A stretch of DNA of 64,000 nucleotides from DASQMT01 sp963839615 (GTDB lineage: Bacteria; Actinomycetota; Thermoleophilia; Solirubrobacterales; Solirubrobacteraceae), in the NCBI GenBank assembly GCA_963839615.1, contig CAWIVY010000009.1:325983-389982 (forward strand), in the 5' to 3' direction. This document shows, piece by piece, positions 35,264-42,664 of this stretch. Numbering within the stretch: position 1 is the first letter of the stretch; the number at the start of each line of letters is the position of its first letter. The position numbers and the translations under genes were made by a program. The notes beneath the pieces are model-generated. The model ran no database searches, was not told where the DNA came from, and saw only the letters and a list, made by a program, of their open reading frames with translations.

Positions 35264-36284
35264 GCTCGCCTCCCGCCGGGTGCCAGCACGCGAAGCCGTG
35301 TTGCGGGGCGCCCGCCCAGGGCGGCAGCGACTCGCAGCGCTCGGTGGCGTGGTCGCAGCGGTTACGGAACACGCAGCCCGCGGGGAACTGGCCGGCGCCC
35401 GGCACGGCGCCGCGGATCGTCGAGAGCCGCCCGTCCGCGCTTCCGTGCTCGAGGTCAGACGCGGCGAGGAGCCCCTCCAGGTACCGATGGCGCGGATTCG
35501 TGAAGACGTCCCACACCGGCCCCGCCTCCACGACTCGGCCGCCGTAGAGCACGATCACCCGCTCACAGACCTGCGCCACGACCGCCAGGTCGTGCGTGAT
35601 GAACAGCAGCGCGGAGCGGCGTGCAGCGACGCCCTCGAGAATCAGCTCGAGCATCTGCGCCTGCACCGTCACATCGAGCGCGGTCGTCGGCTCGTCGCAG
35701 ATCAGCACCGACGGATCGTTGGCCAGGGCGATCGCCAGCATCACGCGTTGGCGCTGGCCGCCGCTGAGCTGGTGCGGGTAGGCCTTCGCCGCGGCCAACG
35801 GGTCGCTCATCCGCACGCGGCCAAGCAGATCCACCGCCGCGTCCGCGGCTCCGCGCTTGTCCGGCCGCGTGTCGTGGCGGAGCATCACCTCGGCGACCTG
35901 GTCGCCCACGCGCATGAGGGGGTTCAGGGCCGTCATCGGCTCCTGGAAGACCATCGACGCCCGGTGGCCGCGGATGCGAGCCAGCTGCCTCTCGCCCGCC
36001 GAGAGCAGCTCCTGCTCGACGCCGGCCAGGCGGACGGAGCCCGAGGCGGTCAGGCCATCGGGCAACAGACCCATCGTCGCGAGAGCGGTCAGCGACTTGC
36101 CCGACCCCGACTCCCCGATGATCCCGACGCGTTCCCCCGCCCCGAGGCTGAAGCCGACGTCGGAGACGAGCCGCAGGTCGCCGGAGCGGATGCCGAGACC
36201 CTCGACAGTGAGGACGGTCTCGGCCAGCGCGTCCTGCGCCGCATCCACGCCGCTGTCTGCGGATGCGTGTGTGTTCGCGTTCAT
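35256..36284 (-). CDS. Peptide-type ABC transporter ATPase (DppD/OppD-like)
   Basis: 342 residues from ATG 36284. Walker A GESGSGKSLT, Q-loop VFQEPMTALNPL, signature LSGGQRQR, Walker B VLICDEPTTALD, FITHDLA. The C-terminal cysteine cluster (CVFRNRCDHATERC, then FACW) is the 4Fe-4S-type motif of oligopeptide ATPases. Its TGATG junction with the permease shows translational coupling. Confidence 0.92.
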   Translation of the reverse strand: MNANTHASADSGVDAAQDALAETVLTVEGLGIRSGDLRLVSDVGFSLGAGERVGIIGESGSGKSLTALATMGLLPDGLTASGSVRLAGVEQELLSAGERQLARIRGHRASMVFQEPMTALNPLMRVGDQVAEVMLRHDTRPDKRGAADAAVDLLGRVRMSDPLAAAKAYPHQLSGGQRQRVMLAIALANDPSVLICDEPTTALDVTVQAQMLELILEGVAARRSALLFITHDLAVVAQVCERVIVLYGGRVVEAGPVWDVFTNPRHRYLEGLLAASDLEHGSADGRLSTIRGAVPGAGQFPAGCVFRNRCDHATERCESLPPWAGAPQHGFACWHPAGGERA

Positions 36285-37171
36285 CACCGGCGGTCGTCCA
36301 GTCGGGGGTCGAAGTGGTCGCGCAGCCCGTCGCCGAGCAGGTTGAACCCCAGCACCGCGAGCGCAATCGCCAGTCCCGGCCAGACCGACAGCAGCGGCGC
36401 GCTGTGCAAGAGCTCCTGGGACTCCTGCAGCATCCGCCCCCACGACGGGTTCGGCGGTCGTGTGCCAAACCCGAGGAACGAGAGCGCGGCCTCAGCCAGC
36501 ACGGCGATGCCAAAGGCCACCGACGACTGCACGATGAGCAGCGGCGCGATGTTCGGCAAAACGTGCCGGCGCGCGATCGCGAAGCGCGGTCGTCCGGCCG
36601 CGCGAGCCGCGAGCACGTACTCGCGCGACATCACCTGGAGCGTCCCGGAGCGCGCGATGCGGGCAAACGCCGGCACGGTCGCGATACCGATCGCCAGCAT
36701 CGCCGTCAGCGTCGAGGCGCCGAAGACGGCGCCGAACATGATCGCCAGCAAGAGCGCGGGAAAGGCGAGCAGCAGGTCGTTGGAGCGCATCACCAGCTCG
36801 TCGGCCCAGCGCGGGAACATCCCGGCGAGGATCCCTAGCGGGGTGCCGATCAGCGCGGCGACGCCGACGGCGACGACGCCGACGAACAGTGTCGTGCGCG
36901 CGCCCCACATGAGCTGACTCAGCACGTCGCGGCCGAACTTGTCGGCGCCCAGCACGTGCGACGTGCTCGGCTCCAGCAGCCGAGCCTCCGCGTCGACCTC
37001 GGTCGGGTCGTACGGGGTCCAGATGAACGAGACGAGGGCCGTAAACACGATCAGCCCGACGATCGTCATGCCGATCACGAGATAGCGGTTGAGGCGGCGC
37101 CGGGCGTCGCGGCCCGCAGGGTCCTGAAGGCCGGAGACGTCTGCCAGCTCGCCGGTGGCGCCGATGCTCAT
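36284..37171 (-). CDS. ABC transporter permease (DppC/OppC-like)
   Basis: 295 residues from ATG 37171. Cytosolic N-terminus, one membrane segment (YLVIGMTIVGLIVFTALVSF), the typical HVLGADKFGRDVLSQLMWGA, then five further segments with the EAA loop EYVLAARAAGRPRFAIARRHVLPN. Ends FNLLGDGLRDHFDPRL, as in DppC. Forms the membrane channel with the preceding gene's product. Confidence 0.92.
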   Translation of the reverse strand: MSIGATGELADVSGLQDPAGRDARRRLNRYLVIGMTIVGLIVFTALVSFIWTPYDPTEVDAEARLLEPSTSHVLGADKFGRDVLSQLMWGARTTLFVGVVAVGVAALIGTPLGILAGMFPRWADELVMRSNDLLLAFPALLLAIMFGAVFGASTLTAMLAIGIATVPAFARIARSGTLQVMSREYVLAARAAGRPRFAIARRHVLPNIAPLLIVQSSVAFGIAVLAEAALSFLGFGTRPPNPSWGRMLQESQELLHSAPLLSVWPGLAIALAVLGFNLLGDGLRDHFDPRLDDRR

Positions 37172-38115
37172 CAGGACCTCCGCAGACGGGGGTCGATGAC
37201 CACGTAAAGCACGTCGACCAGGTAGTTGACGATCAGGACGGCGACGACGAGAACCATGACGACACCCTGCACGAGCAGCAGGTCGCGGTTCGAGACGCCG
37301 TCGAGCAGCAGGCTGCCGAGGCCTGGGATCACGTACACCCGCTCGATCACGACGGCACCGATCAGGAGCGTCGAGAGCTGCAGGCCGAGCACGGTGATCA
37401 CCGGGATCGCAGCGTTGCGCAGGCCGTGCCAGACGAGCGCCTGGTTTGGGGTGAGCCCCTTCGCCCGCGCCGTGCGCAGGAAGTCCTCGCGCAGCACCTC
37501 GAGCACCGCGGAGCGCACGTAGCGCGTCAGCACAGCGCCCTCGACGACGCCGAGCGAGATCGCCGGCAGGATCAGCTGGCGCAGGAAGTCGCCGAAGCCC
37601 TCGTCGGGCGGGGTCCAGCCGCTCGACGGGAACCAGCCGAGCTGCACGGAGAAGACGGCGACGAGCAGGATGCCGGCGAGGAAGGCCGGCACGGCGGCGC
37701 CGACCTGGCTTGCCGCCGACAGCGCGACGCCACTGGCCTTCTTGTGGCGCGCCGCGGCGATCGTCCCGAGCGGCAGCGCGATGGCCAGCGAGACGATCAT
37801 CGCGGCGAGGACCAGGATGAGCGTCACCTGCATGCGCTCGTTGATCTGCGTGCCGACCGACTCCTGGGTGACATAGGAGACGCCGAAGTCGCCCACCGGC
37901 AGCCCGCCGGCCCAGTCCGCGTACTGGACCGGCTTGGACCGGTCCGTGCCGAACTCGGCACGGACCTCCGCGACCGCCTCGGGCGACGCGTTGACTCCCA
38001 GGGCGACCTCCGCCGGGTCGCCCGGGAGCACGGCCATGAACCCGAAGACCAGCACGGAGGCGACCGCCACGCTCGCGAGGAAGACCGCGGTACGTATGAG
38101 CAGGGCGGGCAGCAC
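37171..38115 (-). CDS. ABC transporter permease (DppB/OppB-like)
   Basis: 314 residues from GTG 38115. Membrane segment at the N-terminus, then PGDPAEVALGVNASPEAVA, the periplasmic-loop signature of the family, five more membrane segments, the EAA loop LRTARAKGLTPNQALVWHGLRN and the end VDVLYVVIDPRLR. Lies 13 bases after the binding-protein gene and shares one base with dppC-like. Confidence 0.92.
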   Translation of the reverse strand: MLPALLIRTAVFLASVAVASVLVFGFMAVLPGDPAEVALGVNASPEAVAEVRAEFGTDRSKPVQYADWAGGLPVGDFGVSYVTQESVGTQINERMQVTLILVLAAMIVSLAIALPLGTIAAARHKKASGVALSAASQVGAAVPAFLAGILLVAVFSVQLGWFPSSGWTPPDEGFGDFLRQLILPAISLGVVEGAVLTRYVRSAVLEVLREDFLRTARAKGLTPNQALVWHGLRNAAIPVITVLGLQLSTLLIGAVVIERVYVIPGLGSLLLDGVSNRDLLLVQGVVMVLVVAVLIVNYLVDVLYVVIDPRLRRS

Positions 38116-38128
38116 GATGCTTCGCGGG

Positions 38129-39643
38129 CTAGCCGCGCGTGATCTCGGTCAGGTCGAGGGATTCGCTGACGCGATTCTGCGGCAGCCCCTCGATGCCCTT
38201 CTTCGTCACGGTGATGTTCGGGAACACGTAGAGCCATGCGGCGGCCGCGTCCTCGGCGAGCGTGCGCGCGACCTGCTTGAGCGCCTCCGTCTGCTCTTCC
38301 TCGCTCCCCTTGTCGCCCTCGGCCAGCAGCTTCTGGACCTTCGGGCTGTCGTAACGCCAGTAGTAGTCCGGGTTGCCGAACGTGACGATGTCACGCGGCT
38401 CGACGTGCTGGACGATCGACATGTCGTAGTCGGCCTTCGTGAAGACCTCGGCCAGCCAACGGGCGGGGAACTCGAGCACGTCGATGTTCGCGGTCACGCC
38501 GATCTTGGCCAGCTGCGACTTGACGACCTGTGCGGGCGCAGTCGCGTAGGGCAGGTTCGGGACGCGGAAGCGGATCTCGAGGTCGCTCGCGCCGGCCTCG
38601 GCCAGCAGTTGCTTCGCCGCCTCGGGGTCATAGCCGTGGACGTCGGTCAGGTCCTCGTACCATGGATCGGTCGGCGGGACCATGCTGCCGATCAGCTCGC
38701 CGCGGCCGGCCCAGGCGGTCTTGAGGATCGCCTCCCGGTCCAGGCCCTTGGAGATCGCCTGACGGATGCGCGTGTCCTTCATCGGGCCGCTCTCGTTGTT
38801 GAGCGCCAAGGTGATCTCGCCGTTCGTGGTGCCCTCGATCACCTGGAAGCGGTCGTCGCCGGTGAACTGGGTCAGCGAGTCGGGCGCCTGGATGTCGTTG
38901 ATGACGTCGATCGCGCCGGACAGCAGCGCGTTGTTGAGCGCCGTGGCGTCCTTGAAGTACCGCAGCGTGACGGCCTCCATCGGCGGCTTCTCGCCCCAGT
39001 AGTCCGGGTTCTGCGAGAGCAGGATCGAGTCGCCGCGGGTCCAGCGCTCAAGCAGATAGGGGCCGGTGCCGATCGGCGTGTTGGCGAGGTCGTCGACGCC
39101 GTTGGGCGAGAACATCGCCCCGATCCGCGTCGTCATCTGGAACAGCCAGTTGTTCGACGGCTGCTTGAGGACGACCTCTACCTCGGTCGGCGAGTTGACC
39201 TTCACCTGGTCGACTACGTCCATGTAGCTCTTCAGCGAGATCTTCCAGTCGTCGCTCTGGACACGCTCGATCGAGAATTTGACCGCGTCGGCGTTGAACG
39301 GGTCGCCATTGGAGAACTTGGCGCCCTCCTGGAGCTGGAACGTGTAGGTCCTGCGGTCCTTGCTGAGCTCCCAGGACTTGGCGAGCAGCGGGACGATCTC
39401 GCCCTCCTCGTTGAGCTTCACGAGGCCCTCGTAGACGTTGACGAGGAGCGCCTCGGGAATCGCGGCGCCGTCGGTGGTGGTGAAGTCGAGGTTCTCCGGC
39501 TCGGCGTTGAGGCCGATCTTCACGGTCGTCGACGCGCCGCCGCCGCCGCCGCTGGACTCTGTGCCCTCGCCGCCGCAGGCGCCGAAGACGAGGACGAGCG
39601 TTCCCACTGCGACGATCGCAGCGCTACGAACCAGTGATCGCAT
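38129..39643 (-). CDS. ABC transporter substrate-binding lipoprotein (SBP family 5)
   Basis: 504 residues from ATG 39643. The signal peptide ends at FGAC (Cys23), then a Gly/Ser linker, so a lipid-anchored receptor. SBP_bac_5 motifs: VYEGLVKLNEEGEIVPLLAKSWE-type segment (about 69-91), FSNGDPFNADAVKFSIER, TGPYLLERW, RQAISKGLDREAI and YDPEAAKQLLAEAG. Despite the family name such proteins bind peptides, sugars, opines or other solutes, so the ligand is unknown. First gene of the operon, about 63 bases behind the predicted transcription start. Confidence 0.92.
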   Translation of the reverse strand: MRSLVRSAAIVAVGTLVLVFGACGGEGTESSGGGGGASTTVKIGLNAEPENLDFTTTDGAAIPEALLVNVYEGLVKLNEEGEIVPLLAKSWELSKDRRTYTFQLQEGAKFSNGDPFNADAVKFSIERVQSDDWKISLKSYMDVVDQVKVNSPTEVEVVLKQPSNNWLFQMTTRIGAMFSPNGVDDLANTPIGTGPYLLERWTRGDSILLSQNPDYWGEKPPMEAVTLRYFKDATALNNALLSGAIDVINDIQAPDSLTQFTGDDRFQVIEGTTNGEITLALNNESGPMKDTRIRQAISKGLDREAILKTAWAGRGELIGSMVPPTDPWYEDLTDVHGYDPEAAKQLLAEAGASDLEIRFRVPNLPYATAPAQVVKSQLAKIGVTANIDVLEFPARWLAEVFTKADYDMSIVQHVEPRDIVTFGNPDYYWRYDSPKVQKLLAEGDKGSEEEQTEALKQVARTLAEDAAAAWLYVFPNITVTKKGIEGLPQNRVSESLDLTEITRG

Positions 39644-39712
39644 CAGGGAGGGCACCTCTCTGGAGCACTTGGCGGATGGGTTGCCGCCTTCGCCGACGGC
39701 ACGACGCCTTGT

Positions 39713-39741
39713 TTTGTATCCCGCACCCAGGATGCAGTCAA
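39713..39741 (-). promoter_or_regulatory. Sigma-70-type promoter of the catabolic operon
   Basis: On the minus strand TTGACT (39741-39736), a 17-base spacer and TACAAA (39718-39713) form a near-consensus promoter. The predicted start lies near 39706, about 63 bases before the ATG of the binding-protein gene. AT-rich ACAAAACAA at the start stands out against the local GC content and may be part of a GntR operator, although no perfect dyad was found. Confidence 0.6.
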
Positions 39742-40012
39742 GGCCGTGCAGGAAGTTCTGTCGCGAAGTAACAACACGCTCGTTTGGGCGCCGCTTCTGA
39801 TGAAGTGGCGCAGAGGACAGCCGAGAGGTGCCGCGCGGCGTGCCGGTTGCCCCGCGTAGGGGCCGATGACACGACGGACGAGTGCACGCGACGTCGTGTG
39901 GAGCGAGCTGAAGGCGGTGGGCCCCAGTCAGCTGGCTCACCGGATGCGATGGCTTCAACGACCGAGGCTTCACGGCCTGAGCCGCCGACGTCTTCACCGA
40001 CGAGATGAGCGC

Positions 40013-40056
40013 GGAGCTCCTAGGGGGACTCGAACCCTCGACCTCATGCGTGCGAT
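40013..40056 (-). repeat. Degenerate 3' fragment of a second tRNA
   Basis: The minus strand reads CATGAGGTCGAGGGTTCGAG then TCCCCCTAGGAGCTCC, the look of an anticodon-loop-to-acceptor tRNA tail with a GTTCGAGTC T loop. The 5' half is absent and the T stem has mismatches. It may be another integration scar, from a different tRNA. Low confidence. Confidence 0.3.
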
Positions 40057-40110
40057 CCAGGGGACTCGTCCGCTGAGCGGAGAGTTGCTCGACGGGTAGG
40101 CTGAGCGAAG

Positions 40111-40132
40111 TGCTTGACCTCTGCTTGACCTC
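40111..40132. repeat. Tandem pair of 11-bp motif TGCTTGACCTC beside tRNA-Val
   Basis: Two exact copies without spacer, 72 bp from the tRNA-Val 3' end. The second copy corresponds to the single motif at 15632 beside att copy B. Confidence 0.5.
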
Positions 40133-40247
40133 AGCGCATCACAGCGGCTTCGAGCAAGCTGCGCCAGGGTCCGCAAACGGCTCTGCGCCGTGCTTCATCG
40201 CGATGGGCGGTGCTGGGCTCGAACCAGCGACCTCCTGCTTGTAAGGC
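40121..40247. repeat. Right-hand direct repeat (att copy D) spanning the tRNA-Val 3' end
   Basis: Partner of 15631-15757 at a constant 24,490-bp offset. The match covers the downstream flank and the tRNA up to the anticodon stem (40247). The intact tRNA is retained at this end, as when an element brings in a replacement 3' end or inserts downstream of it. Confidence 0.75.
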
Positions 40248-40277
40248 AGGCGCTCTGACCAGCTGAGCTAACCGCCC
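40204..40277 (-). tRNA. tRNA-Val (anticodon UAC)
   Basis: 74 nt with full cloverleaf: acceptor GGGCGGT/ACCGCCC plus A73, D arm GCTC..GAGC, anticodon stem CCTGC/GCAGG with loop CTTACAA, T arm CTGG-type with TTCGAGC. No CCA encoded. It is the apparent target of the insertions to its left. Confidence 0.95.
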
Positions 40278-40325
40278 TGGTCAGCACGGATCGTAGAGGC
40301 ACGGTCGCTGCGATCATCTCGGCCG

Positions 40326-41075
40326 ATGGACCTCGGACTCGAGGGCAAGGTGGCGCTCGTCACCGGCGGCTCGAAGGGAATCGGCTTCGGGATCGCGACC
40401 GGGCTCGCCGCCGAGGGGGCTCGGGTGGCGATCGCCGCGCGCGATCCCGACCGCGTGCGCGAAGCCGCCGACCGGATCGGCGGGCACGGTGTCGTGTTCG
40501 ACTCGGCCGATCTCGATGCCGTGCCGGGCGTGATCGCCGATGTCGAGTCGGCGCTCGGGCCGATCGACATCTACGTCGCGAACACCGGCGGCCCGCCCGC
40601 GGGCTCTGACCCGCTCGCGTTCTCGCGCGAGCAGTGGGAAGCGGCGCACCGCACGCTCGTGCTCTCGCCGATGGCGTTCCTCGAGCGACTGCTGCCCGGG
40701 ATGCGCGAACGTGGCTGGGGTCGCGTCGTCGCGGTCTCGTCGAGCGCGGTGCGCGAGCCGATCGCCGCCATCCAGCTCTCCAACGCGCACCGGCCCGGAC
40801 TGCTCGCGGCGTTCAAGGTGCTCGCCAAGCGTGTCGCGGCCGACGGCGTCACGCTCAACACGGTGCTGCCGGGGCGCATCGCCACGGAGCGGTCCTACTC
40901 GACCGCGGGATCGCCCGAGGCGGCTGAGGCCGCCGCGCGCGAGGCGGTCCCGGTCGGCCGGCTCGGGACGGTCGAGGAGATGGCGGCGGCGGCGGTCTTC
41001 CTCTGCTCGGCGCGAGCGAGCTATGTCACAGGCACGACCCTGCTCGTCGACGGCGGCATGACCGCCTCGATCTAG
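40326..41075 (+). CDS. SDR-family oxidoreductase lacking the usual catalytic Tyr
   Basis: 249 residues from ATG 40326. Cofactor loop TGGSKGIGFGIA, ANTGGPPAG in place of NNAG, VSSSAVREPI with the Ser, and a glycine-rich end SYVTGTTLLVDGGM. Where YxxxK is expected the sequence is LSNAHRPGLLAAFK: Lys is present but Tyr is not. This variant is known in the NTGGPP subgroup annotated as 3-oxoacyl-ACP-reductase-like, so the reaction is uncertain. It lies just outside the inserted region and 38 bp before the intron-containing tRNA. Confidence 0.85.
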   Translation: MDLGLEGKVALVTGGSKGIGFGIATGLAAEGARVAIAARDPDRVREAADRIGGHGVVFDSADLDAVPGVIADVESALGPIDIYVANTGGPPAGSDPLAFSREQWEAAHRTLVLSPMAFLERLLPGMRERGWGRVVAVSSSAVREPIAAIQLSNAHRPGLLAAFKVLAKRVAADGVTLNTVLPGRIATERSYSTAGSPEAAEAAAREAVPVGRLGTVEEMAAAAVFLCSARASYVTGTTLLVDGGMTASI

Positions 41076-41113
41076 CCCTCGCCGGAGCTGGGTCTAGACT
41101 GCGGCGCGAGCAC

Positions 41114-41442
41114 GGGCCGTTAGCTCAATTGGCAGAGCAAGGGACTTCTGGAAGGAGCGCTAGCAGGGAAACCGCTAGTACGTCGGCGGCTATTTGCTGG
41201 AACCCCCTTAGAGCCCTGGGTACCGGGTCAAGCCGGTGAAAATCCCAGTGGATTGGGCGATCAGCAGGCAACCCCGCGGTGCGGGAGAGCCCTCAGAGGC
41301 CATACGCCGCCCACCCTAACGGGACAGCCGAGGGTGAAGAGATGGTCCAGACCGCAAGCCCGCGCCGGAGGCGCGGGTGGCCGGTGAAAGCCGGTGCGGC
41401 AGGTTAATCCCGAGGTTCTGGGTTCGAGTCCCAGACGGCCCA
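41114..41442 (+). tRNA. tRNA-Lys (anticodon UUU) interrupted by a group I intron
   Basis: 5' exon 41114-41147, 3' exon 41404-41442, 73 nt when joined. Acceptor GGGCCGT/ACGGCCC with A73, D arm GCTC..GAGC, T arm CTGGG/CCCAG with TTCGAGT. The joined anticodon loop is CTTTTAA between GGGA and TCCC, so UUU, with U34 the last base of the 5' exon. The outer anticodon-stem pair is A-G, a mismatch. GTTAGCTCAATTGGCAGAGC is typical for tRNA-Lys. Splitting after U34 copies the position of the cyanobacterial tRNA-Leu intron. The alternative, tRNA-Arg(UCU), would leave the intron without a terminal G. Confidence 0.85.
41148..41403 (+). ncRNA. Self-splicing group I intron (IC3-like), 256 nt
   Basis: Core elements seen: CUU of the 5' exon can pair with GAG in the internal guide region (with U-G at the splice site); P2 GCTAGC/GCTAG; GGGCGATCAGCAGG in the P4-P6 region; P7 GGCCAT (41298-41303) with ATGGTCC (41341-41347); and GGGTGAAGAGATGGTCCAG, which parallels the Azoarcus tRNA-Ile intron segment before and through P7. 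The last base is G (41403), as required. No homing endonuclease frame fits. Splicing in vivo is expected but not shown. Confidence 0.85.
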
Positions 41443-41476
41443 TTCAGAGAGCGAGCCACGCCGGCCGGTCTTCGAG

Positions 41477-41548
41477 TACCCCCAGGGAGAGTCGAACTCC
41501 CGCTACGAGGATGAAAACCTCGCGTGCTAACCGCTACACCATGGGGGC
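41477..41548 (-). tRNA. tRNA-Glu (anticodon UUC)
   Basis: 72 nt on the minus strand: acceptor GCCCCCA/TGGGGGT (terminal G-U) plus A73, anticodon stem CGAGG/CCTCG with loop TTTTCAT, T loop TTCGACT. No CCA encoded. Convergent with tRNA-Lys, 34 bp apart. Confidence 0.9.
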
Positions 41549-41591
41549 AGAGCGCGGTTCATTCTAGGGTCGCCGCGAGTAGGCTCAGCGC

Positions 41592-42218
41592 GTGGCAGTG
41601 AACGTCCCCTCCGACTCGGAGCCGCGCCGCCGGCGGCGGCGGACTCCGGAGGTCGCCGAGCAGGAGATCATCGCCGCCGCCGAGGCGCTCCTGCGGGAGC
41701 GTCCGTTCCGCGAGCTGACCGTCGACGAGGTCATGCGGCGGACCGAGTTGTCGCGGCCGTCGTTCTACGTCTACTTCCGCGACCGCCACCACCTCGTGCT
41801 GCGCGTCGTCGAGCACATCGGCGGCGAGCTGTTCACGATGGCCGACCGCTGGTTCACCGGCGAGGGCGACGGGCCGGAGCTCGCGCGCGAGGCGACCGAG
41901 GGGATCGTCGCGGTGTTCGCCGAGCATGGGCCGGTGCTGCGCGCGCTGGCCGACGCCGCCGCCGACGATCCCGACGTCGACGAGGCCTACGGGCAGCTCG
42001 TGACCAGCTTCGTCGACGTCACCGCCGAGCACATCGAGCAGGAGATGGCCGCCGGGCGCATCCTGCCGCTCGATGCGCGCGAGACCGCGAAGGCGCTCGT
42101 CTGGATGAACGAGCGCTACCTGACGCTGTCGCTCGGCCGCGAGCCGACCGGCGATCGCGCGGTGGTCGCGCGCACGCTGCACACGATCTGGTCGCGCGTG
42201 CTCTACGGCGACGCTTAG
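41592..42218 (+). CDS. TetR-family transcriptional regulator (EthR-like)
   Basis: 208 residues from GTG 41592. N-terminal RRRRRRTPEVAEQEIIAAAE, then the helix-turn-helix FRELTVDEVMRRTELSRPSFYVYFRDRHHL, an exact TetR pattern. The helical C-terminal ligand domain resembles EthR. Convergent with the small membrane-protein gene (4-bp overlap), and the MFS exporter 446 bp further on is a possible target. Confidence 0.88.
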   Translation: MAVNVPSDSEPRRRRRRTPEVAEQEIIAAAEALLRERPFRELTVDEVMRRTELSRPSFYVYFRDRHHLVLRVVEHIGGELFTMADRWFTGEGDGPELAREATEGIVAVFAEHGPVLRALADAAADDPDVDEAYGQLVTSFVDVTAEHIEQEMAAGRILPLDARETAKALVWMNERYLTLSLGREPTGDRAVVARTLHTIWSRVLYGDA

Positions 42219-42583
42219 TCGACGGCGTACTGGAGCCAGGCACCGAGCAGCAGCGAGCCGCCGGCAATGGCGGCGACCGCCGGGACCGCGAGCGCCGGCA
42301 GGCTGTCGCGGGCCCTGAGCGTGGCGACGAGATCGGCGGCGTCGGCGAGCATCCCCGCGCGCACCCACGCGCCGGCACCGCGGCGGGCGCCGAGCGCGCG
42401 CAGCGCGCCGAGCGCGAGCGCGACATCGCGCGCGCCGAGGCCGATCGCGAGCGCCTGGCCGTCGCGCTTGTCCGCGACGCCGCCGACCCAGCCCCCGGCC
42501 ACCACGCCTGGCACGACGATCAGGCCGGCGCCGAGTCCGAGCCGGCCGAGCGACTGAAGGCGAGCGATCGAGCGAGCGTCCAT
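42215..42583 (-). CDS. Small integral membrane protein (DUF4267-like)
   Basis: 122 residues from ATG 42583. Three or four hydrophobic helices rich in Gly/Ala (LGLGAGLIVVPGVVAGGWVG, ALAIGLGARDVALALGAL, a C-terminal AVAAIAGGSLLLGAWL). GLGARDVALALG resembles the DUF4267 motif. Function unknown. Its start is 81 bp from the MFS gene start on the other strand. Confidence 0.65.
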   Translation of the reverse strand: MDARSIARLQSLGRLGLGAGLIVVPGVVAGGWVGGVADKRDGQALAIGLGARDVALALGALRALGARRGAGAWVRAGMLADAADLVATLRARDSLPALAVPAVAAIAGGSLLLGAWLQYAVD

Positions 42584-42664
42584 CCCGGCAGGCTATCCGC
42601 GCGCGGCGCGGTGGGCTACCGTCGGCGTCCTTGACGGGGACGGGTCGTAGGCTGCGACGGCGCG

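Noticed and set aside
41114..41442. Reading the split tRNA as tRNA-Arg(UCU)
   Set aside because: It would leave the intron ending in T rather than G, and the guide sequence would touch the exon with no loop. The Lys(UUU) solution fits the splice rules and tRNA-Lys body.
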